In this document: piece after piece, positions 1-10,739 of the stretch
Numbering within the stretch: the stretch's first letter is position 1
How the letters are laid out: the number at the start of each line of letters is the position of its first letter
From: Picochlorum sp. 'celeri'
Taxonomy: Eukaryota; Chlorophyta; Trebouxiophyceae
Reading direction: 5' to 3'
Assembly (NCBI GenBank): GCA_010909725.1
Contig: JAACMV010000018.1
Span: forward strand, 1,017,001-1,081,000
DNA length: 64,000 bases
The notes under the pieces: model-generated
What the model saw: the letters and a program-made list of their open reading frames with translations, nothing else
Database searches by the model: none
What the model was told of the DNA's origin: nothing
Program-made: the position numbers and the translations under genes

Positions 1-2
1 TG

Positions 3-101
3 ACCGTGAATCATGTGAACAAATTGAGGGAGATGTCTCCCCTGTGGGAAATGGTTCAAGAGGGCATTGACCTGAAGACAATTCAATGGTCACAGCATTA
101 G
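3..101 (+). CDS. 3' end of an unknown gene (partial)
   Basis: The third frame is open from the left edge to a TAG at 99-101, giving 32 residues that include the stretch [20 protein letters not shown] motif follows about 60 bases later, which fits a real 3' end, and the neighbouring helicase gene would then be convergent. The tail is vaguely like the C-terminal helix of beta-carbonic anhydrases, but that is only an impression and too short to rely on. The start and most of the gene lie outside the window. Confidence 0.35.
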   Translation, partial: TVNHVNKLREMSPLWEMVQEGIDLKTIQWSQH

Positions 102-161
102 ACACATTACACAGATTGAATCTCGTGTAGCATTTTTTTTTAATTTGATACAAGTACTACA

Positions 162-166
162 TGTAA
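162..166 (+). terminator. TGTAA poly(A) signal
   Basis: TGTAA lies about 60 bases past the stop of the partial left-edge gene. This is the usual chlorophyte polyadenylation signal. Confidence 0.4.
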
Positions 167-198
167 ATTTTGTACACTCGATGGACGCTGCTGCATCC

Positions 199-3100
199 CT
201 AAAATCCATCTGATCTCAGCAATTGGTGCATAGCATCAATGAGCTTTGACTGGGACATATCAGTCTGAGGATCCTCGATTTTCCGGGCCAGCAATCGGGC
301 AAGTTCTGCCCGTAACTCTCTAACAAGTACTCCAATACGCGCTGGAGCTTTGAATGATGCCCAATCATCCACGAGAATCATCCCCTTTTCATGTTGCACG
401 GTGATGTGGCCTCCAAAGAGCAGGACAGCATACACTGGAACCATGGAGCACTCTCTGATGAAGATTTTCGATGTTTCCATAATGTCCGAATATACAAGCC
501 AGCCAGATTCAAACTTCCCTGCGGAGAAGTTCACGGAGGATGGATGAATGAACACACGGCCCTTTTCTCGGTCAAAGAGTTTCACTCTTGCTCCAGATCC
601 TTCTGTCTCTATTGCGCCACCTTGAATCTTCTGGAATTGCGCTGCAGGGTTCTGCACTCGCAGTAGCTGAGGATAGAAGCCGGATGAGAGGGCGGCTTTC
701 ACAACGCGACCATGACCAGCGTATTCATCAACTCCCCCATACTCTGAAAATGTTGTCGTCACATCGTTGTTTTTTGTGAGGCCTGGAGGAGTGTAATCTG
801 CCCTGCATGCAATTGAGGGATATGACTGAGGAACGAAACCGAGCTCTACTAGAATTTCTGCGTATTGCCGCCTTCCAGAATGGATCGACTCCATTGCTTG
901 ATCTGATATAAACTTTTCTGCCGAATACATTGAAGCAGATTTTCTGCCAGAGGTAGCCAGAACGTGCCTCCATCCATTGTATGCCCCAATTATGGCAATA
1001 TGATCCGATTTGGATGACACATTCGGTCCCAGAATACTCTGCTTCGCCTGCAAAGCCTCCTCTCTCTTGTCAGGGGTGGACCAGAACACAGGTTTTCCAA
1101 AGGCCTGGGCTGCAACGATGGTCAGGACTGGGTCGAGACATCGAAGTATGGCTCCATAAATTAGCATTTTACCTAGCTTTGGATCACATGGCATTCTAGT
1201 GAGATGCTTACCAAGGGGCGTCAAAGACTGGGTCGTGGCATCAAGGGCACCCATGCGTTCCAGAGATGTCACAGCCTGCTGCAATCCATCCGTTGGTGGT
1301 GGCGTCAGCATTTGATGCAACGTCTCAAAAATATCTCCCAAAGTGATGGCTTTTGTATCCATCACCAGAGCATGCAAAGAGGATCTAGAAATCTCTGGCA
1401 ATGTATTCTTCTCCATCTTTGACCAATTCTTCTTGCTGAAAAGCCGATAGCATACACCAGGCTGAACTCTACCAGCTCGTCCTCGTCGCTGCTGACAGGA
1501 AGCCTGTGATACAAATACCTCCTGTAGACGAGATATTCCTTTCACAGGATCGAACCTAACCTCATTTGCTTTGCCAGAGTCAATAACGCAGGTGACATCA
1601 TCAATTGTGATGGATGTTTCAGCCACATTAGTAGCAACAACAACCTTTGTGACTCCGGCAGGTGGTCTTTCAAATACCTTACTTTGCTGTGATGGAGGAA
1701 GACCACCATGCAGCGGAAGAACTCTCAATTGGAACCCATGGCCTGCAATGCTGCTAGATGTTTGCAGCCCCTTGACCAATCTATTGATCAATGCAGCCCC
1801 AGGAACAAATATTAAAATTGCACCCAGAGAATTTCCACCCTTATTTTTAATATTCTCACGAATAATGTGAGCAACCAATATTTCTATTAACTCCGTGTTG
1901 ATGACTGTTTCATCCACAAGGGACAATGACTTTATTGTGTTTGGTGAGTACTCTGAGTTTTCATGTGCACCATCTATATCAATCGATTTCGCATCCTTTC
2001 TCGCCCATTTGGATGACTTACCGACTTCGTAGCCCGTACGCTCAAATATATCATCCAAGAAGAAATCTTGCACAGGATGGGTGAAGCCTGGAATGGATAT
2101 AATGGGTGCCGAGGAATCAACACTTTTAAAGTACCCAGCAAATAGTTCTGCTTCGGCAGTTGCAGACATGAGAATCACCTTCAAATTCCTACTTTTCTTG
2201 GAGCGGAGAAAATCACGCAGAAGAAAAAGCAGCAAATCTGATTCAATTGTCCTTTCATGCACCTCATCCAAAACAATGTGTGTGACAGACTCCAGTTCTG
2301 GATCAGCCAGCAACCTTCGTAGCATCACACCAGTGGTGCAAAATAGCAATCTCGTCTGTTTTGATACTTTTGAATCTAGTCTAACACTATACCCTACACT
2401 GGAACCGACCTTTTGCTCACCTCTTTCTTGAGAGACACGAGATGCCAGCCCAATGGCAGATATTCTGCGGGGCTGTGTACAGATGATATTGCAAGACCCT
2501 CCCTTTTCTTTTGCAATCTCATTCTCCAATATGAATTGAGGAATTTGCGTCGATTTTCCGCAACCAGTTGATCCCATGATGATGGTGACCTCGTTCCTTT
2601 CAATAGAATCAAGAACTGATTGACGCTTGGATGCAGCAGGTAGACGTTCTCTCACCTCCTTCATTTTCGCATGGCGTGGATTCGTGTTCAGTTCTTCTTG
2701 CCATTTTAATAACCTTTTACTTTCATGTACTACTTCATCTCGTGTAAGAGCGAGAGTTCTCTTTCTGGCGGATTTAACATGTTTATGATTACCATCCTGG
2801 TTCTGTCTGCTGGCATTGCCTTCTGCGAGACCAGAGACAATTCTAGGCGCCTCTGCACCACCGCTCCTACTTTCTGATATGAAAGATGCGATTACTTCTG
2901 GCAGATGCTCAGATATATGAGAGACTACTTCGTACATGACAGGTTGACTCACGAGATCAGCCATGTGTGATGCAGCCATCTTTGTTACTTTCTGAATGCA
3001 CGGCCCTGGAAGACTCGGACAACAGACTGATACTATGGGAGAAACGTGAGGATATATCTCACCATCACCCAAAGATGATGTATTTGAAAGGTAAAATCGC

Positions 3101-4607
3101 ACATCAACATCCACACCTTCCATACCAACATCCAGAGCACACATGCTTGACACTTGTTCCAGGATGTCCTGATTGAGGGGAACCTGGATTGATACCTGGA
3201 TCTCTTGGTGTCCATTCATCTTCAATAGATCTCCATAAATAGCGTCCAAAGCAACCTTTTCTTCCTCTAGTTCATCATTTACTGCAGCAGTTTCAGAGTT
3301 GAGATATGCATCTTCTGACCCAAATGAACCCTCCTTGCACATGCTCAAAAACAATGAAACAATAGCACGTCTCACATCTCCTCGATTTTTCTCTAAAGCA
3401 TTCATGGCTTGATGCGCCTCGTAACCACAATGAACAAGCTCCTGCAACGATGGATCCACAATCTCTGCATCATCTTCCCGTTCCACAGATCTAATCACCG
3501 TCACAGGCTTGCCGGCAGCCCCTGACGCGAATTCAGAAGGTAATCGATCCTCTGGGATATGCAGACAGAGCCAATCCAATGCAGATGAGAGCGAGTCACA
3601 ATAGCATGCTGCCTGCTCAGCATCCTGCTCAGCAAACCCCAGACTCCCCAACTCAAATATCAAATCATCCATGCGCTCAGAACCATTCGTTTCTTCTTGA
3701 CGAATGGGCATATCTCCATTAGATGCTCTCACATCCCGCAAAACCTCCTCCACCATATCCCGGTGACCTTGTGTCATGATAACTGTTGATGGCCCCTGCT
3801 TCTTCAATGCCCTTGCCTTCCTTTCCCTCTCCTTCCTCCGCCTCTCTTCATCCCTCTGCTTTCTTTCCTCCTTTTTCACCTTCTTCTCTTCTAAAGACTT
3901 CCATAGTCCCACATAGGGCGGAGGCAACGTCCTCTCGAGTGCTCTATTCCCAGCAATCTCATGAAGAGCAAGCACAGCAGCCTTTTGCTGCGCCTCATTC
4001 TCCGACGCACACGCCTCTTTCGAATCCAAAAAGAGCACAATATCCTCTTCAGATTTCTTAGGATGAGGAAGAACAACCTATACACACATACACACCTGTT
4101 CAACACACCCAGACTCTCTCCCCCATACCCCAAGCACACACATACCTTGCACCGCCACAGAGACTTTTCCTCATCATATATCCCTTTGTACCGAGTCTTG
4201 GGCATCTTATCCCTCTGTCTCATCTCCTGAAGGATCAATTTCGGACTCTTATAATCATATGCTCCGCTCTTGCTCCCCACATCCATGATTCGAAAGGACG
4301 ACTCCTTTGCCGACCCATTCGCATCTTTCCCACCCAGAGACCCTTTCGATTGTAATACAGACGCATTTGATACCCTCTCAGATGCCCCATTGTCCGTAGA
4401 ATTCAAAGACTCGATCACATCTGCATGTTGCCGTTTCACATGGTCGTTGAGTCTCCCAATTTGCTTGAAAATTCGATCGCAATGGGGGCATTTCTGCTCT
4501 TGATTTCTTTTATCGATAACAGATGGGCCTTTGCTCCCTCCACCTCCACCAGAAGTGAATACTTTGGCAGCTTTTCTCTTTTCGTCACGATTCTTCACCT
4601 TTCCCAT
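199..4607 (-). CDS. C2H2/RWD/DEAH-box RNA helicase (plant DExH4/DExH7, DHX29/DHX57 group)
   Basis: An ATP-dependent RNA helicase of about 1446 aa in two exons: 4607-4146 and 4077-199, with a 68-bp intron (GTATGT...TAG). Exon 1 encodes an N-terminal C2H2 finger (CPHC near residue 40, HVKRQH near 56-61) and the conserved KSPKLILQEM...YRCKV-type region that precedes the helicase in plant members. It joins in frame to VVLPHPKKSEEDIVLFLD. Then come a UBA-like segment, an RWD-like segment, Walker A GSTGCGKST (about 657), DEVH (about 757), SAT, QRRGRAGR (about 1018), HA2 and an OB-fold. The family acts on structured RNA, often in translation. The start is the ATG at 4607, because the frame upstream has only a TTG. 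Plant members are cytosolic or plastid; no clear transit peptide is seen here. Confidence 0.9.
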
Positions 4608-4671
4608 TTGACACCCAACAACCACACACAATTGCCAATCATTGGCATCTATCGCATCTAGTATGTATTTA

Positions 4672-4676
4672 TTACA
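4672..4676 (-). terminator. TGTAA poly(A) signal (minus strand)
   Basis: TTACA on the + strand, about 52 bases past the stop of the aspartyl protease gene. Confidence 0.45.
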
Positions 4677-4727
4677 TAAAATTATGGACTAGGGCGAGTG
4701 GTGAGATTGTTCTAGTGCCATTTTGGA

Positions 4728-6569
4728 TCAATCGGTGAGCAGTGCCATTCGATCTCGAGGCAGGTCGATGAGGAATCGATACCGGATCAGAATGTCGTTG
4801 CAAAGGACGCCACCAGTGTAATGCGACAGTTCAACGCCTCCAGATGTGCCATCTGCTGCCACAAGGCAGTCTACATTCTCGATGGGGTGATCGCCAATTT
4901 TGATGACGTCCAGTTTGACAGAGGAGAGTTTGATGTTTGAGCCAGACGATCCTCCAACTCCCCTCACTGTACGAGTACCTTTTGAACGGCCTTGGTCAGA
5001 GAGAAGATCCAGATGAGATGCAGTTAATCCATTCATCATGAGTTGCATGCCTCCCGCTCCCGAGTCTACCATGAAGAGAATTTCCTGTGATGTGGTGCCA
5101 TGTGTGCATTGCACCCCAAGGTGAGGCAAGGACGATACCCATCGCACATTCATCCATTTCGTCGGATCATCTATCTCTATCTCTTCTCTTGGATCGTACA
5201 TATCTATTTCAATCTCCTGACAGCCTTTCCTCTTGTTTGTACGAGACTCCAATGTAGAAAAGGCCATGGCTGCAGCAGGGCTGGAGACATATGTCTCATT
5301 GTCAGATGAGACTGGTGGTTCAGCTTGTACCACCTGAGGAATGTCAAAGACTGCTCGACTCATAATGTCACAACCGATGATGCCGACGATGGGACCTGGT
5401 CCCCCTCGAACCAGGCCACTGCAGTCCATTTCCATCATGAGCATGTTGCTCACCCGGAGAGGACCTAATTCCATGGACTTGCATTCTCTGAATGTTCCGT
5501 CCAAATCACCTGCCATACCCTTTACTTTAAAAGATCCAAATGTCTCTAAATCAAAGGATGCTGCTGCATTGCTATCAATCACAGAGCCACTGGCGCCCGT
5601 GTCAAACAACCAGTACCCAGAATCCTTCCCATCAATCATTGCCTTGACCAAAATATGACCGCTATTCGTCACCCATGCTGGTAACTTGTATTTTTTATCA
5701 CTATATTCTGTATCTAATGCCATTGGAACTGGCTCAGGCATGGTAAAATCCTGCCATGATGAACTGATTCTTCTCTGAATGCTGTCTACATTGAGCAGAT
5801 TTGTGCCACTCATGGTGTCATACTGAATCCTCTCTGGATACCTCATCACGTCATGCATATCCACGTGTGAATCTATAGTCCACGATTTCCAATCCAAAAA
5901 TTGCAGTACCTCGGAGTCACTCCGCAAATCAAAGTCAATATTCACAACCTGGAGCGTATCCTCGTCGACAGTCAACATGCCATTCACCCTCCCATCCTCC
6001 AATCGGATACGAATACAAATGGACCCATCATCCCCAGATTTTGAAATTAAATCGATACTCAGCGCTTGACGCAATGCCGGAGATGACCAGACGCCACTAC
6101 GAACCCAATTCACCAGTACCGTCAACTCATGGTCATCCAACTCCAAACTCTGTGTCAACCCAGTGTGGTCTCCGCTCCAAGAACGAGATCCAGACGTGCC
6201 ATCAAACCCACTAATAGTAGTAAACTTGTCCGTCTTCACCTCCTCGCGAAATGCGCCATTCCATGCCACAGAAAAACGCCATGTCGACTCCAACCCAAGC
6301 TGCACTCCGGTCCCAGAAAACACAGTCACCTGATCTCCCACACAGGCACCATGCTCCCTATGAATACCCTCAACAATATCATATACATCATCAGGACATT
6401 GTGATGGACCATATACCGTCCCTTTCCCAGCCAAAGGAACCACCAAAGCCACATGTGGGGAACTCTGCCCATGTGTCATGCACCGCTTCAGACTGCCCCG
6501 ATGACATCGATGGTGGTGTCTATAGATGGATCTATATAGTTTATTGGTCCACGAATGCATGATGTTCAT
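4728..6569 (-). CDS. Two-lobed retropepsin-like aspartyl protease
   Basis: An uninterrupted 613-aa frame. Two aspartyl protease motifs are visible: YWLFDTGASGSVID in the middle and ILFMVDSGAGGMQ in the C-terminal part. Each is followed by a hydrophobic-Gly stretch typical of the fold (VGIIGCDIM and GGVLCNDIL). Both lobes are therefore in one chain, as in pepsin, but the spacing and short lobes look more like duplicated retropepsin/Asp_protease_2 domains. The N-terminal 300 or so residues are a beta-rich region without recognisable motifs. The first methionines are followed by a His/Arg-rich stretch (YRHHHRCHRG), so the start could be M1 or the Met near residue 32. Substrate and location are unknown. 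It is tandem with the helicase downstream and the aldolase upstream. Confidence 0.65.
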   Translation of the reverse strand: MNIMHSWTNKLYRSIYRHHHRCHRGSLKRCMTHGQSSPHVALVVPLAGKGTVYGPSQCPDDVYDIVEGIHREHGACVGDQVTVFSGTGVQLGLESTWRFSVAWNGAFREEVKTDKFTTISGFDGTSGSRSWSGDHTGLTQSLELDDHELTVLVNWVRSGVWSSPALRQALSIDLISKSGDDGSICIRIRLEDGRVNGMLTVDEDTLQVVNIDFDLRSDSEVLQFLDWKSWTIDSHVDMHDVMRYPERIQYDTMSGTNLLNVDSIQRRISSSWQDFTMPEPVPMALDTEYSDKKYKLPAWVTNSGHILVKAMIDGKDSGYWLFDTGASGSVIDSNAAASFDLETFGSFKVKGMAGDLDGTFRECKSMELGPLRVSNMLMMEMDCSGLVRGGPGPIVGIIGCDIMSRAVFDIPQVVQAEPPVSSDNETYVSSPAAAMAFSTLESRTNKRKGCQEIEIDMYDPREEIEIDDPTKWMNVRWVSSLPHLGVQCTHGTTSQEILFMVDSGAGGMQLMMNGLTASHLDLLSDQGRSKGTRTVRGVGGSSGSNIKLSSVKLDVIKIGDHPIENVDCLVAADGTSGGVELSHYTGGVLCNDILIRYRFLIDLPRDRMALLTD

Positions 6570-6692
6570 TCTGTCCCACCCTATCTGCCTCTAGTCAAAT
6601 ACAAGTGAACGAATGCACATCAATGCCATTCATGAACAAAAATTCCAATATTCTGTTGCTCTCAGAAAAATATCATATATACAGCAATGAAT

Positions 6693-6697
6693 TTACA
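6693..6697 (-). terminator. TGTAA poly(A) signal (minus strand)
   Basis: TTACA on the + strand, about 95 bases past the aldolase stop. Confidence 0.4.
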
Positions 6698-6791
6698 TGT
6701 TGTTTGATTGATACATATCAAAATCACAACGCATGAACGCCATGATTCCTCAAAAGTGAGTCCATCTTCATACCAGACACATTGTGGTGAT

Positions 6792-8068
6792 TTAGTATTT
6801 GTAGTCCTTGACATACAATGATTCGCCCTTTGCTTCAACATCTCCCTTTCCAAGGGTAGCTTCACCATTTGCTCTCGCACGCGCAATGAACGCGTCCTGG
6901 GCAGCCTTGAGGTTCTCAGTCTTTCCTCCCCATGCCTTGAGGGCAGATGCCTGAAGGGCACGTCCAAAGGAGAATGACAGGGCCCATGGCTTGTTGATAT
7001 CTTCAATCTGGTTCATGGCGGTCAAATGAGCTGTTGCGGTCTCCTCTGACTGTCCACCAGACAAAAAGACAATGCCAGGGACTGCTGGTGGCACTGTCCT
7101 GGAGAGAGCCCTGACGGTGAGGAAGGCTGCGGATCGAATATCTGCCTGTTCAGCCTCGGCACCAGACAAGACCATATTGGGCTTCAACAAGGTCCCTTCC
7201 AGCAACACGTGGTGATCACTCAATGCCTTGTACACGGCAGACAATACCTTTTCTGTCACAGCAGCACACTTTTCAATTCCGTGAGTTCCATCAGAAAGAA
7301 TCTCTGGCTCCACAATAGGCACCAATCCATTCTCCTGACAGATGGCAGCATACCGTGCCAATCCATATGCATTCTGGTGAATAGCAAGATCAGATGGACA
7401 GGTCTCTGAAATCTTCAGCACAGCACGCCACTTGGCAAAGCGTGCACCAGCTTCGTAATACTTGGCACACCTCTTTCCCAAATCATCAATACCTTGGGTC
7501 TCTGTCTCACCATCAGTTCCTGGAAGAACAATCACACCCTTGTCCACCTTGATACCAGGAATGATATTCTTGGACTGAAGCAACTTGACAAAAGGAACCC
7601 CATCATTCCCATCCTGATAGAGCGTTTCTTCAAACAGAATCTACACATTCACGCATCATATATGTAAAACTAACCATAGACCATGCAATCGAGGCAAACC
7701 AAAAGGCAAAACGTACCACTCCAGAGATGTAGTCTTCAATCTGAGGACTGGTGAACAGCAACTCTCTCAAATTCCTTCTGGCACTCTCGTCATTCTCCAC
7801 ACCGATGCTGGCCAACTACAGCAATAAAATAATAGTATATAATCATATATCACTCGCAATCCACATGGGGCATCCGTGACGTCGATGATCAAAACCCTCG
7901 CAACCCTCGATCCTACCCACGTACCCTCTTCCCAACTGTACCAGTTGATTCATCAGCAGCCAAGATTCCTTTTCCAGGTGCAACAATTGCACGAGCAGTC
8001 TGGATCAATTCCTCGGCATACTTTTGGTTTGGCATGGCATTGCCAGTGGGTGTGGTCAGTGTAGCCAT
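6792..8068 (-). CDS. FBA: Fructose-bisphosphate aldolase, class I (cytosolic type)
   Basis: Cleaves fructose-1,6-bisphosphate to DHAP and glyceraldehyde-3-phosphate in glycolysis and gluconeogenesis. There are three exons: 8068-7925, 7815-7717 and 7640-6792, with introns of 109 and 76 bp. The product is 363 aa. It begins [20 protein letters not shown], has KGILAADES, then [11 protein letters not shown], and the Schiff-base region [13 protein letters not shown]. It ends in YVKDYKY with the C-terminal Tyr needed for full activity. Length and the lack of a transit peptide match cytosolic enzymes (about 360 aa). The tail resembles plant cytosolic isoforms, so a plastid role is less likely. Confidence 0.95.
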
Positions 8069-8996
8069 GGCGCTTTTTCTTTAAGACACGTTCTGGAATA
8101 TTAGCGATATATTTCTAATTCGAATGGAGTGAACCAGATGGGGTTGGTTGTCATGATGCATGCGTTTTTATTTTCTAAACACAGAGAGAGATCTAGAGAT
8201 CTCCAGCTAGCTGCAGAAACGTTCCAGTACACACAGCACCCTGAAGCTTCCTCCATCTTCTTCTCCCAGAATCACAGAGTCGTAACAACGATCGGATGTA
8301 GTAGTAGTAGTAGTAGATTCATAACAGTGCAGTCGTATATATGCGATATGTTCACGTAGACGACGCATCATCATCATCATCATCATCATCATCACACCTA
8401 TTGAAGTGAATTGCAAGACCTTGCCATGTGCACACTCTTGCATAGGGCACTGCCAGAGTCAAGGTGAGCGACGAGGGTTGTCAGTGCTCTATGTATTTGC
8501 CTTTCTATGCATAGAAATATAGTGGAACAGGAATATATGTATAGTAGCCGAGTGTTGGATCAACGTCGTGGTCAAGTTTGGTAGTTGTTGCGAGGCCCGA
8601 GGTTGGTGGAGCCAACGAGGCGACTGTTTGCTGTCAAGTTTTAATCTTTTGTAATTTTATAGCATTGATGCTGTAAGGGATAGACAAAGGCATTGGTAGC
8701 TCTTCCGCTCGTTCGTTGCAGAGAGGACAGCGTGTATTGCTGCGATGAATCACGAGAATGGGGTGCTGCAGCGCCAAAATGGGTCAGGGAAAACGTTTGT
8801 AACGTATAATGGTGCACAGAAGAAGATGGTGCGTTGGTTTTGAGCTGCTGTGCGGTTGAGTTTCCAGATTTTCCATGTTGGCTCCTTTTGAATTCTTTGG
8901 ATTCCTCTTTCGAGGTGAATGCGCGTGTGGATACTGATGATGATTATTGTTTTCTTCATGATGTAGGGAGCGATTGGTGGATCACAGGGGAGGGGC
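8069..8996. other. Intergenic region with microsatellites (divergent promoters)
   Basis: A 0.93-kb gap between the divergently transcribed aldolase and mannosidase genes. It must hold both promoters. It contains a (GTA)6 tract at 8298-8315 and a (CAT)9 tract at 8366-8392. No gene or RNA is apparent. Confidence 0.6.
8366..8392. repeat. (CAT)9 microsatellite
   Basis: Nine perfect CAT units in the aldolase/mannosidase intergenic region, with a (GTA)6 tract about 50 bases upstream. Confidence 0.9.
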
Positions 8997-10664
8997 ATGG
9001 GGTGGAAGCAGGGTTTGCTGGTGCTGAGTTTTGTCTTGTCCTTGGTAGCCATCGTTTCAATGGAGTACTATGCATTTTATGGGATACAATACTTGGAAGC
9101 TCAGACGAAAAAGATTAAAAGGCCATATGCATCTTCGGGTGAGAGTAATGCTGATTTGGAAAGGATGAAGGGTGTGAAGGAGGCCATGAAGCATGCATGG
9201 AAGGGATATGAAACGTATGCTTGGGGCAGTGATGAGCTTTTGCCGAAGAGTAAGCGGGGCAAGAGTGGTGTCTTGGGTAGTATGAATGGATTTTCTGGAT
9301 TTGCTGCATCTATTGTGGATGCCATGTCGACGCTGCACTTGATGGGGTTGGAAGCAGAATTTGCTCATGCACGGGATTGGGTGGCTGAGAATATGACCTT
9401 TGCTACTGGTGCGACGCAGCAGGTGTCGTTTTTCGAAACGACTATTAGGTTGTTAGGCGGATTGCTATCCGCCCATGATTTATCAGGGGATGAAATGTTT
9501 CTGGAAAAGGCGAATGATTTGGGGAGTAGGCTTGTAAATGCATTTGCTGGGACACGGTCTGGGATTTTATTGAATGAGGCACGCTTGCCCAATACGGAGG
9601 CAGTGTATAGTCGTAGTGATGTACTTTTAGCAGAGATAGGAACGAATCTTGTGGAATTTGCTACATTAGCGGCGAGAACAGGAAATGAAACGTATAGAAT
9701 TAGGGCAGAAGCAGGGTTGAGGTTTCTTCATGCAAAATATCCAGATGATCCTTTGCTGGGTACCAGTGTTGCTCGTAATACTGGGGATGTGAGGGACTCG
9801 ATGCGTTCAGTTGGAACGCGTACAGATTCCTATTACGAGTATTTGCTAAAGTATTGGATATTGGGAAACAAGAAGGATGATCATTGGAGACAGCGGTGGG
9901 AGGATTCCGTGGATACAGCTCTAGAAGAATTAAAAGTGACGTCAAAGAATGGATTGTATACTTTTATGGGGACAAAAAGAAGCAAGAATAGTGCACCAGA
10001 CTCCTCGGTGACCCATCTGGGTTGCTTTTATCCTGGCAGTGTTGCCCTGGGGGTGATATCAGGGGCTGTCACAGGTGAAAAGGCTGAGAAATATTTGGAT
10101 TTTGCAAAGTCCATGATGCACGCCTGCTTTCAGCTATATAATGCCACATCAACTGGTCTAGGCGCGGACGAGATATTCATTAATATGCAAACTGAGGAAA
10201 TATCCAACTTGAATCGTCCATATTTGCAAAGGCCAGAGGTTGTAGAGTCCATGTTTTACCTATGGAGAGCCACGCATGACAGAATGTACAGAGATTGGGG
10301 CTGGTCCGTCGTAGAAGCATTGAATCAATACTGTAAACAAGAGGCTGGATATTCAGGGCTGGTGAATGCGAATGTCATTCCACCAATGTCAGATGACTCC
10401 CAGCAGAGTTGGTTCTTGGCAGAGACACTAAAGTACTTGTACCTCTTGTTCTCTGATGATGGAGCTTTGAATTTGGATGAATGGGTGTTCAATACAGAGG
10501 CCCATCCTGTTCGCGCTCGCAAAGTTGAGGAGTCGCATTGGATTGATTGGGATTTTGTCGAGAATGCTACAGGGAAACCGGGACTTACAGATGGACTGAA
10601 ATCGTCTGTCGTGTCTCTTGAACAATTCTTTGAACAGTTATCTCAGCCAATAGAAATTGAATAG
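8997..10664 (+). CDS. Mannosyl-oligosaccharide 1,2-alpha-mannosidase (GH47)
   Basis: Trims alpha-1,2-mannose from N-glycans in the ER or Golgi. The gene is a single exon of 555 aa. Residues 7-27 form a hydrophobic signal anchor (type II membrane protein). The catalytic (alpha/alpha)7 barrel starts near residue 60 (EAMKHAWKGYETYAWG). Family motifs follow in order: NTEAVYSRSDVLLAEIGTN, DSYYEYLLKYW, LQRPEVVESMFYLWRATHD, SWFLAETLKYLYLLFSDD, and FNTEAHP near the end. Length and order agree with class I mannosidases. ER mannosidase I and Golgi type cannot be separated by eye. It converges on the LRR gene 75 bp away. Confidence 0.93.
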   Translation: MGWKQGLLVLSFVLSLVAIVSMEYYAFYGIQYLEAQTKKIKRPYASSGESNADLERMKGVKEAMKHAWKGYETYAWGSDELLPKSKRGKSGVLGSMNGFSGFAASIVDAMSTLHLMGLEAEFAHARDWVAENMTFATGATQQVSFFETTIRLLGGLLSAHDLSGDEMFLEKANDLGSRLVNAFAGTRSGILLNEARLPNTEAVYSRSDVLLAEIGTNLVEFATLAARTGNETYRIRAEAGLRFLHAKYPDDPLLGTSVARNTGDVRDSMRSVGTRTDSYYEYLLKYWILGNKKDDHWRQRWEDSVDTALEELKVTSKNGLYTFMGTKRSKNSAPDSSVTHLGCFYPGSVALGVISGAVTGEKAEKYLDFAKSMMHACFQLYNATSTGLGADEIFINMQTEEISNLNRPYLQRPEVVESMFYLWRATHDRMYRDWGWSVVEALNQYCKQEAGYSGLVNANVIPPMSDDSQQSWFLAETLKYLYLLFSDDGALNLDEWVFNTEAHPVRARKVEESHWIDWDFVENATGKPGLTDGLKSSVVSLEQFFEQLSQPIEIE

Positions 10665-10684
10665 TAATGATTCAAAGTACGCTA

Positions 10685-10689
10685 TGTAA
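10685..10689 (+). terminator. TGTAA poly(A) signal
   Basis: TGTAA 21 bases past the GH47 mannosidase stop. Confidence 0.55.
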
Positions 10690-10739
10690 ATCTCTAAAAA
10701 GGTATAGTCAGTCAATGATCCACAATATGTATGTCATCG

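Noticed and set aside
3..101. Left-edge tail as beta-carbonic anhydrase
   Set aside because: Only 32 residues are visible; the resemblance is too weak to name the gene.
8298..8392. GTA and CAT trinucleotide tracts as a CRISPR or satellite array
   Set aside because: They are simple microsatellites without spacers.
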